Assembly (NCBI GenBank): GCA_903939555.1
Contig: CAJAHV010000388.1
Location: 1 to 17,974, forward strand
Direction: 5' to 3'
Origin: an uncultured Alphaproteobacteria bacterium
GTDB lineage: Bacteria; Pseudomonadota; Alphaproteobacteria; Sphingomonadales; Sphingomonadaceae
Length of the DNA stretch: 17,974 bases
Shown here: positions 13,442-17,974 of the stretch, piece by piece
How positions within the stretch are numbered: the first letter of the stretch is position 1
Layout: every line of letters starts with the position of its first letter
The notes under the pieces: generated by a model
What the model saw: the letters and a program-made list of their open reading frames with translations, nothing else
Database searches by the model: none
Told to the model about the DNA's origin: nothing
Translations under genes and position numbers: made by a program

Positions 13442-14374
13442 ATGAACATCACCCTTTCCCCCGACCGCCGCCCGCTGGGCAAGTCCGACCTTATGGTCTC
13501 GCCGATGGCCTGGGGAATGTGGCGATTTGCCGGCAGCGACGTAGCGGCGGCGCAGGCGCGTGTCGAGGCGGCGCTGGCGGCGTGGATCAACTTCGTCGAT
13601 ACCGCCGACATCTATGGCCCTGATAATGATGAACCTTTCGGTGCGTCGGAAGTGCTGCTCGGCAAGGTGTTCGCAGGCTCGCCCGGCCTGCGCGACAAGA
13701 TCGTGCTGGCGTCCAAGGGTGGCATTCGCATGGGCGTGCCGTATGATTCGTCGCCGGCCTATTTGCGCGCAGCGGTCGAGGCATCGCTCACCCGGCTCGG
13801 GGTCGAACGGCTCGACCTGTGGCAGATCCATCGTCCCGACATGCTGGCGCATCCGGGCGAAACCGCAGCCACGCTCGATGCGCTGGTCGCCGAAGGCAAG
13901 ATCGCCGCAGTCGGGGTTTCCAACCACACGCCGGGGCAAACCGGCGCGCTGGCCAAATATCTCAAGGCCGGGGTGCTCACCACCCAGCCCGAATTTTCGC
14001 CGCTGGCAACGGCGCCACTGTTCGATGGTACGCTCGACCGCGCCATGAAGCATGGTGTCGCGGTCCTGGCCTGGTCGCCGCTCGGGCAGGGCCGGCTTGG
14101 TGATGGCGACCCGCGGCCGGGGCGGATGCAGGCCGGCGATGCCCGCACCGCTGCGACCAAGGCGGCGCTGAAGGTACAGGGCGACAAATATGGCGTCGGC
14201 ATTGCGGCGGCGGCCTATGCCTGGATCATGGCGCACCCGGCCGGGATCATCCCGATCGTCGGCACCCAGAATTTGGGTCGCATTGCCGAAAGCGCCGATG
14301 CTTATAAGGTCGAATGGTCGCGCGCCGAATGGTATGGTGTGCTGGTGGCGTCGCTCGGGGAGAATTTGCCGTGA
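13442..14374 (+). CDS. Aldo/keto reductase family oxidoreductase (YdhF-like)
   Basis: A 310-aa NAD(P)H-dependent aldo/keto reductase with the TIM-barrel catalytic tetrad visible: Asp53 and Tyr58 in FVDTADIYG, Lys92 in LASKGG and His130 in LWQIHRPD. The later AVGVSNHTPGQ, LAWSPLGQGRL and IPIVGTQNLGRIAE segments are family hallmarks; the last binds the cofactor phosphate region. The overall pattern, including MAWGMWRF at the N-terminus, resembles the YdhF-type subfamily. The ATG at 13442 follows a G-rich tract placed very close to it. Its stop codon overlaps the GTG of the next gene (GTGA), so it is translationally coupled to the monooxygenase, which suggests they act in one pathway. The substrate is probably a carbonyl compound or sugar-like alcohol, but this is inference. 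Confidence 0.93.
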   Translation: MNITLSPDRRPLGKSDLMVSPMAWGMWRFAGSDVAAAQARVEAALAAWINFVDTADIYGPDNDEPFGASEVLLGKVFAGSPGLRDKIVLASKGGIRMGVPYDSSPAYLRAAVEASLTRLGVERLDLWQIHRPDMLAHPGETAATLDALVAEGKIAAVGVSNHTPGQTGALAKYLKAGVLTTQPEFSPLATAPLFDGTLDRAMKHGVAVLAWSPLGQGRLGDGDPRPGRMQAGDARTAATKAALKVQGDKYGVGIAAAAYAWIMAHPAGIIPIVGTQNLGRIAESADAYKVEWSRAEWYGVLVASLGENLP

Positions 14375-15465
14375 GCATTTCTGGTGTTGGCGCCGCCGGT
14401 CAAGCCTCTGGCGCGTGTGAAGTCAGCTGGTTTTCGGCGCTGTGCGATGATGATTATGAATTTCTGGGGCTGCCCGATCCGGCGTTGAAATCGAGCTGGG
14501 AGCATTGCCGCAACATCGTGCTCGCCGCCGAAAAGGGCGGCTTCGACAATGTGTTGCTGCCCTCGGGCTATGCGCTGGGCATCGACACGACGATGTTCGC
14601 AGGGGCGATCGCGGCGTTGACCCGGCGCATCCGGCTGCTGATGGCGGTACGGGTCGGCGAAACCTGGCCGCCGCAGTTGGCGCGGCAGATCGCGACGCTC
14701 GACCGGATTGCCGAAGGGAGGCTGACGGTCAACATCATCTCTTCGGACATGCCGGGCGAGACCATGGCGTCGGCGCCGCGCTATGCCCGCACCGTCGAGG
14801 TCATGCAGATCCTCAAGACCATCCTTAATGGCGAGCCGCTCGATCACCAGGGCGAGCATTATAAGCTGAAGCTCGATCCGCCCGGCGTGACGACTGTTTC
14901 GGGCAAATGCCCGCCGCTGTATTTCGGCGGCCTGTCCGAAGACGCCCGCGAAGCCTCGGCCAAGGCGGCCGATGTCTATCTGATGTGGCCCGACACGATG
15001 CCGGCGGTGAAGGCGATCGTTGACGACATGACGGCGCGCGCGGCGAAATATGGCCGGACGCTGAAGTTCGGTTACCGTGTGCATGTGGTCGTGCGCGAGA
15101 CGGAAAGCGAAGCGCGCGCTGCGGCCGACCGGCTGCTCAGCCATCTCGATGCCAGGACGGGTGACGAAATCCGCGCCAGATCGCTCGATGCCACCTCGGT
15201 CGGCGTCAAGCGCCAGGCCGAACTGCGCGATGCTGCGAGCGATGGGTATGTCGAGGACAATCTGTGGACCGGCATCGGCCGGGCGCGTTCGGGCTGCGGC
15301 GCGGCCATCGTCGGTGATCCCGACCAGGTGCTCGCCAAGCTTCACGCTTATCAGGCGCTCGGCATGGAAGCCTTTGTGCTCTCGGGCTATCCGCACGCCG
15401 CCGAGGCCGACCTGTTCGCGCGGCATGTGTTGCCGAAATTGAACCACGGGCCGCTGCTGCTCTGA
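14371..15465 (+). CDS. LLM-class flavin-dependent monooxygenase, alkanesulfonate monooxygenase (SsuD) like
   Basis: A 364-aa luciferase-like monooxygenase that would use reduced FMN, supplied by a separate reductase, and oxygen. The segments GGFDNVLLPSGYALGIDTT (about 56-74), RRIRLLMAVRVGETWPPQLARQIATLDRIAEGRLTVNII (85-123), PPLYFGGLSEDA and LKFGYRVHVVVRETESEA follow the SsuD pattern. Arg236 and His238 match the active-site Arg/His pair of SsuD. The start is GTG, overlapping the stop of the aldo/keto reductase by four bases, with GGGGAG 8 bases upstream. No FMN reductase or sulfonate ABC transporter is nearby, so sulfonate use is not supported by context. Members of this clade also oxidise ketones, amides and other organics, so the true substrate is open. 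Confidence 0.9.
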   Translation: MSISGVGAAGQASGACEVSWFSALCDDDYEFLGLPDPALKSSWEHCRNIVLAAEKGGFDNVLLPSGYALGIDTTMFAGAIAALTRRIRLLMAVRVGETWPPQLARQIATLDRIAEGRLTVNIISSDMPGETMASAPRYARTVEVMQILKTILNGEPLDHQGEHYKLKLDPPGVTTVSGKCPPLYFGGLSEDAREASAKAADVYLMWPDTMPAVKAIVDDMTARAAKYGRTLKFGYRVHVVVRETESEARAAADRLLSHLDARTGDEIRARSLDATSVGVKRQAELRDAASDGYVEDNLWTGIGRARSGCGAAIVGDPDQVLAKLHAYQALGMEAFVLSGYPHAAEADLFARHVLPKLNHGPLLL

Positions 15466-15466
15466 A

Positions 15467-15490
15467 GCCCGCAGCCTGCCGGGCGCGGGC
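15467..15490 (+). terminator. Weak hairpin after the monooxygenase gene
   Basis: GCCCGC (15467-15472) can pair with GCGGGC (15485-15490) around a 12-base loop, one base after the stop codon. The stem is short and has no U-tract, so read-through into the downstream E1 genes is quite possible. Confidence 0.25.
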
Positions 15491-15580
15491 GTTGGAATTC
15501 ATTGCCTAGCATTTCCGGCAAGTGGCGGCGCGCGCGCGTCGCTCTATGGTCAGCCTACGCCTTTTGCGCAGGGGATTACC

Positions 15581-16567
15581 ATGCCACTTTCGCCGGAATT
15601 GCGCCGGAACATGTATCGCCAGATGGTGCGCAGCCGCGCCTTCGATGATGCGATGATCGGGCTTTACTGGGTCGGCAAGACGCCGATCTTCGCCTTTGCC
15701 AACGGGCCGTTGCCCGGCGAACTCCATTGTTCGAACGGCGCCGAGCCGGTGGGAGCCGGGGTGTGCGCGGCGCTCGATGCCGACGACATGATCACCGCCG
15801 ATCACCGTCCTCACCATGTCGCCATCGCGCGCGGGGTCGATCTCAATGCCATGACCGCTGAATTGCTCGGCAAGAAGACCGGGCTCAGCCAAGGCAAGGG
15901 CGGCCATATGCATATCTATGACACGCGGGTGAATTTCGCGTCGTCGGGGATCATCGCCGAAGGCATGGGGCCGGCGGCCGGCATGGCGCTGGCGCGGCGG
16001 TTGCAAAAACGCCCCGGCGTGGCGCTGACCTTCCTTGGCGATGGTGCCGCCAATCAGGGGGCATTCCACGAAGTACTCAACCTTGTCGGCGTCATGAAAC
16101 TGCCGTTCATCGCGGTGGTGCAGGACAATGAATGGGGCGTTTCGACATCCAAGAAGGAATCGACTGCGGTGGCGCGCAATTCGGACCGCGCCAGCGCCTA
16201 TGGCATGGCCGGTGAATATGTCGACAGCAATGATGCCGATGATATCTACCTCGCTGCCGAACGTGCCCTGGCGCGGGCGCGCAGCGGTGGCGGCGGGACC
16301 ATCCTCGAACTGCGCACGGCGCGTCTCGCCGGGCATTTCATGGGTGACCAGCAGGCCTATATCCCCGAACAGATGAAGCAGATCGACCCCAACCCGCTTT
16401 ATCGCGCCAAGTTGATCCGCGAAGGCGTGTTGAGCGAGGCAGAGGCTGCCGCCATCGATGCGGCGGCAACCGCCGAAGTCGCCGAAGCCATGCGCTTGGC
16501 GCAGGAGGCGCCATACCCCGACCCGTCGGAAGCCTTTGACCACGTTTTTGCAGGAGCCGACGCATGA
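15581..16567 (+). CDS. 2-oxoacid / acetoin dehydrogenase-type E1 component, alpha subunit
   Basis: The 328-aa alpha subunit of a heterotetrameric thiamine-diphosphate E1. With E1 beta it decarboxylates a 2-oxoacid (or cleaves an acetoin-like ketone) and passes the acyl group to a lipoyl domain. The ThDP/metal motif GDGAANQGAFHEVLNLVGVMKLPFIAVVQDN runs from 153 to 183. The phosphate-binding region DHRPHHVAIARGVDL (74-88) and the GKGGHMHIYD loop (106-115) are also present. AGGGG lies 6 bases before the ATG. Its last four bases overlap the beta gene (ATGA), so the subunits are made in step. The family is certain; whether the complex handles pyruvate, a branched 2-oxoacid or an acetoin-type substrate cannot be told. 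The HRPHH form of the phosphate-binding motif favours the acetoin-dehydrogenase-like branch over housekeeping pyruvate dehydrogenase. Confidence 0.92.
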   Translation: MPLSPELRRNMYRQMVRSRAFDDAMIGLYWVGKTPIFAFANGPLPGELHCSNGAEPVGAGVCAALDADDMITADHRPHHVAIARGVDLNAMTAELLGKKTGLSQGKGGHMHIYDTRVNFASSGIIAEGMGPAAGMALARRLQKRPGVALTFLGDGAANQGAFHEVLNLVGVMKLPFIAVVQDNEWGVSTSKKESTAVARNSDRASAYGMAGEYVDSNDADDIYLAAERALARARSGGGGTILELRTARLAGHFMGDQQAYIPEQMKQIDPNPLYRAKLIREGVLSEAEAAAIDAAATAEVAEAMRLAQEAPYPDPSEAFDHVFAGADA

Positions 16568-17571
16568 GCCGGATACTGACCATGGCCCGCGCCGGCCGCG
16601 AAGCGCTCGATTGGGAAATGGAACGCCGCGACGAGATTTTCGTGCTCGGCGAGGATGTCTATAATTTCGGCGGCATCTTCGGCACTGCCGATGGTTTTGG
16701 CGCCAAATATGGCCCTGAACGCGTCATCAACACGCCGATTTCGGAAACCGGCTTCATCGGCATGGCTGCCGGCGCCGCCATGGCGGGGATGCACCCGGTC
16801 ATCGATCTCGCCTACATCGATTTCATCGGCGTCTGCTACAATGTGCTGCTCAATACGGCGTCCAAAACGCATTATATGTCGGCCGGGCAGGTCAAGGTGC
16901 CGATGACGCTGATGATCGGCACCGGCGGCGGCTACAACAATGCTGCTCAGCATTCACAGTGCCTGCACGCCACCGTCGCCCATATCCCGGGGGTCAAGGT
17001 CGTCTATCCGTCGAACGCCTATGACGCCAAGGGCATGATGCATTCGGCGCTGCGCGACCCCAATTTCGTCATCTATCTGACCCACAAGGGCACCGCCGGG
17101 GTGGGCTGGATGGGCACACCGTTGAAGACAACGCTGAGCGAAGTGCCCGAAGAGCCGTACACGGTGCCGTTCGGCAAGATCGCCATCACCCGCGAAGGCA
17201 GCGATATCACGCTGATCGGGCTGGGCATGTCGGTGCACGAATGCCTGAAGGCGGCCGACGAGCTGGCCAAGGACGGCATTTCGGCGCAGGTCGTCGACTT
17301 GCGCAGCCTGGCGCCGCTCGATCGCGACGGAATCTTTGCTGCGGTGAAGAAAACCGGCCGGATGATCGTGACGGACGAGGATTATCTGTCCTATGGCGTG
17401 TCGGGCGAAGTCATCGCCTCGGTCGTCGAACGCGACCCGACGGTGCTGCGCGCCGCGCCGGTGCGCATCTGCACGCCGGATATCCCGATTCCGTTTGCGC
17501 GATCGATGGAGCAGGCAATTCTGCCCCTCGCCGCCAAGATTGCCGATGCCGCCCGAAAGATGGTGAAATGA
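16564..17571 (+). CDS. 2-oxoacid / acetoin dehydrogenase-type E1 component, beta subunit
   Basis: The 335-aa beta subunit that completes the thiamine-diphosphate site with the upstream alpha subunit. Landmarks are the start MSRILTMARAGREALDWEM, LGEDVYNFGGIFG (about 28-40), INTPISETGFIGMAAGAAMAGMHPV (55-79) with the Glu that activates the cofactor, GGGYNNAAQHSQ and AHIPGVKVVYPSNAYDAKGMM. The C-terminal transketolase-like domain has DLRSLAPLDRDGI and DEDYLSYGVSGEV. The usual GG-H-RxGPTHSQ segment reads GGGYNNAAQHSQ here, a departure from standard PDH beta that may reflect a different substrate. AGGAG sits 7 bases before the ATG, which overlaps the alpha stop, and the gene ends in an ATGA overlap with the lipoyl protein gene. 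The three genes are clearly one translational unit. Confidence 0.93.
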   Translation: MSRILTMARAGREALDWEMERRDEIFVLGEDVYNFGGIFGTADGFGAKYGPERVINTPISETGFIGMAAGAAMAGMHPVIDLAYIDFIGVCYNVLLNTASKTHYMSAGQVKVPMTLMIGTGGGYNNAAQHSQCLHATVAHIPGVKVVYPSNAYDAKGMMHSALRDPNFVIYLTHKGTAGVGWMGTPLKTTLSEVPEEPYTVPFGKIAITREGSDITLIGLGMSVHECLKAADELAKDGISAQVVDLRSLAPLDRDGIFAAVKKTGRMIVTDEDYLSYGVSGEVIASVVERDPTVLRAAPVRICTPDIPIPFARSMEQAILPLAAKIADAARKMVK

Positions 17572-17801
17572 CCGAAGTACGCGTACCGCTCGATCTGTGG
17601 GCGGAAGATGACAAGACCGGCTCGATCGTCGTCTGGCTGTATCCCGATGGCGCCGCCGTCAAGGAAGGCGCGCTGATCGCCGAGATCCTTGTCGAAAAGA
17701 CCACGCTTGAACTCTACGCCCCGGCGTCGGGCACGCTGCAGATCAATGTCGAACCCGAAGTGGTGATCGACAAGGGCCAACTCGTCGCCACGATCGTCTG
17801 A
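17568..17801 (+). CDS. Stand-alone lipoyl-domain protein (E2-type carrier without acyltransferase)
   Basis: A 77-aa protein made of a single biotinyl/lipoyl domain: MTEVRVPLDLWAEDDKTG, a turn around PDGAAVKEGALIAEILVEKT, then LELYAPASGTLQ and ending KGQLVATIV. The Lys44 in LVEKTTLEL sits at the hairpin tip where lipoate is attached in 2-oxoacid dehydrogenase E2 proteins. It lacks the E1/E3-binding and catalytic acyltransferase domains found in full E2 chains (usually about 400 aa). The start ATG overlaps the E1 beta stop by four bases, so it is coupled to E1. A longer in-frame reading exists upstream inside E1 beta but is an alternate-frame artefact. It probably takes the acyl or reducing group from the adjacent E1; where that group goes next is unknown, since no E2 or E3 gene is visible. 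Confidence 0.9.
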   Translation: MTEVRVPLDLWAEDDKTGSIVVWLYPDGAAVKEGALIAEILVEKTTLELYAPASGTLQINVEPEVVIDKGQLVATIV

Positions 17802-17857
17802 ACGCCGGCGATCTGTACCATGTCTGGTTGATGCTGGCTTGTTGGGCTGGGTTAGGC

Positions 17858-17974
17858 GCCTCCGGCGGCTGGGGCCGCAGGCCCCAGCTGATTTTAGTGA
17901 ATAATGTCAATTAACATTGCCGGGCATTGAGCCGATGAAATGGGGTCTGGGGCGTGCGGCCCCAGCCGCCGGAG
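17858..17974. repeat. REPIN-like inverted doublet, copy B (right end cut by window edge)
   Basis: The left unit starts GCCTCCGGCGGCTGGGGCCG (17858) and folds as CTGGGGCC/GGCCCCAG. The right unit from about 17935 (GAAATGGGGTCTGGGG) contains a second CTGGGG/CCCCAG hairpin and ends CCGCCGGAG at the edge, probably two bases short of complete. Its right unit, reverse-complemented, matches the left unit of copy A, including the CAGACCCCATTTCAT extension. It begins 57 bases after the lipoyl gene stop and could also act as its terminator. Confidence 0.85.

Noticed and set aside
14302..15447. 381-codon minus-strand frame opposite the monooxygenase
   Set aside because: It is the shadow of a well-supported gene and has no domain of its own.
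14371..15465. True alkanesulfonate utilisation (ssu) locus
   Set aside because: No SsuE reductase or SsuABC transporter genes flank the monooxygenase, so only the family likeness is kept.
15529..15538. Z-DNA-like (CG)5 run before E1 alpha
   Set aside because: It is short and unsurprising in DNA of this composition; no link to regulation can be shown.

Overview
The window looks like a chromosomal segment of a high-GC alphaproteobacterium, most likely Sphingomonadales. Three things point there: the gene order coaBC-ubiB-ubiE / mutM-rpsT-dnaA, a large TonB-dependent receptor with an Ala-rich leader, and GC-rich paired hairpin repeats in the spacers. The genus cannot be fixed from sequence alone. 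No rRNA, tRNA, CRISPR array, insertion sequence or phage gene was seen.

Region 1 (1-6532) is housekeeping. On the minus strand, ubiE, ubiB and coaBC (cut by the left edge) form a tight operon for ubiquinone and coenzyme A synthesis. Diverging from it, mutM (base-excision repair), rpsT (ribosomal protein S20) and dnaA (replication initiator) run on the plus strand. A 24-of-26-bp inverted repeat lies between ubiE and mutM. About 700 bp without a credible gene separates rpsT from dnaA. That stretch holds the rpsT terminator, an AT-rich zone, a perfect 14-bp palindrome, several GANTC sites and short repeats, and looks like a long dnaA control region.

Region 2 (6533-9481) holds small independent genes: an EamA-type transporter, an SDR resembling 17beta-HSD10 / 2-methyl-3-hydroxybutyryl-CoA dehydrogenase, a 60-aa DUF1508 (YegP-like) protein behind a promoter overlapped by a 20-bp palindrome, pterin-4a-carbinolamine dehydratase (minus strand), and a small HExxH metallopeptidase.

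Region 3 (9482-17974) is accessory and looks catabolic. It is bounded by two copies of a REPIN-like inverted doublet (9501-9626 and 17858 to the right edge). Inside are a TonB-dependent receptor and a Gfo/Idh/MocA dehydrogenase on the minus strand. On the plus strand are an aldo/keto reductase, an SsuD-like flavin-dependent monooxygenase, and a translationally coupled set of 2-oxoacid dehydrogenase E1 alpha, E1 beta and a free 77-aa lipoyl-domain protein. No acyltransferase (E2) or E3 gene lies in the window. A reasonable inference is uptake of an organic compound, redox and oxygenase steps, and oxidative decarboxylation or C-C cleavage of the product. The substrate is unknown, and this cluster is the best candidate for an undescribed pathway.
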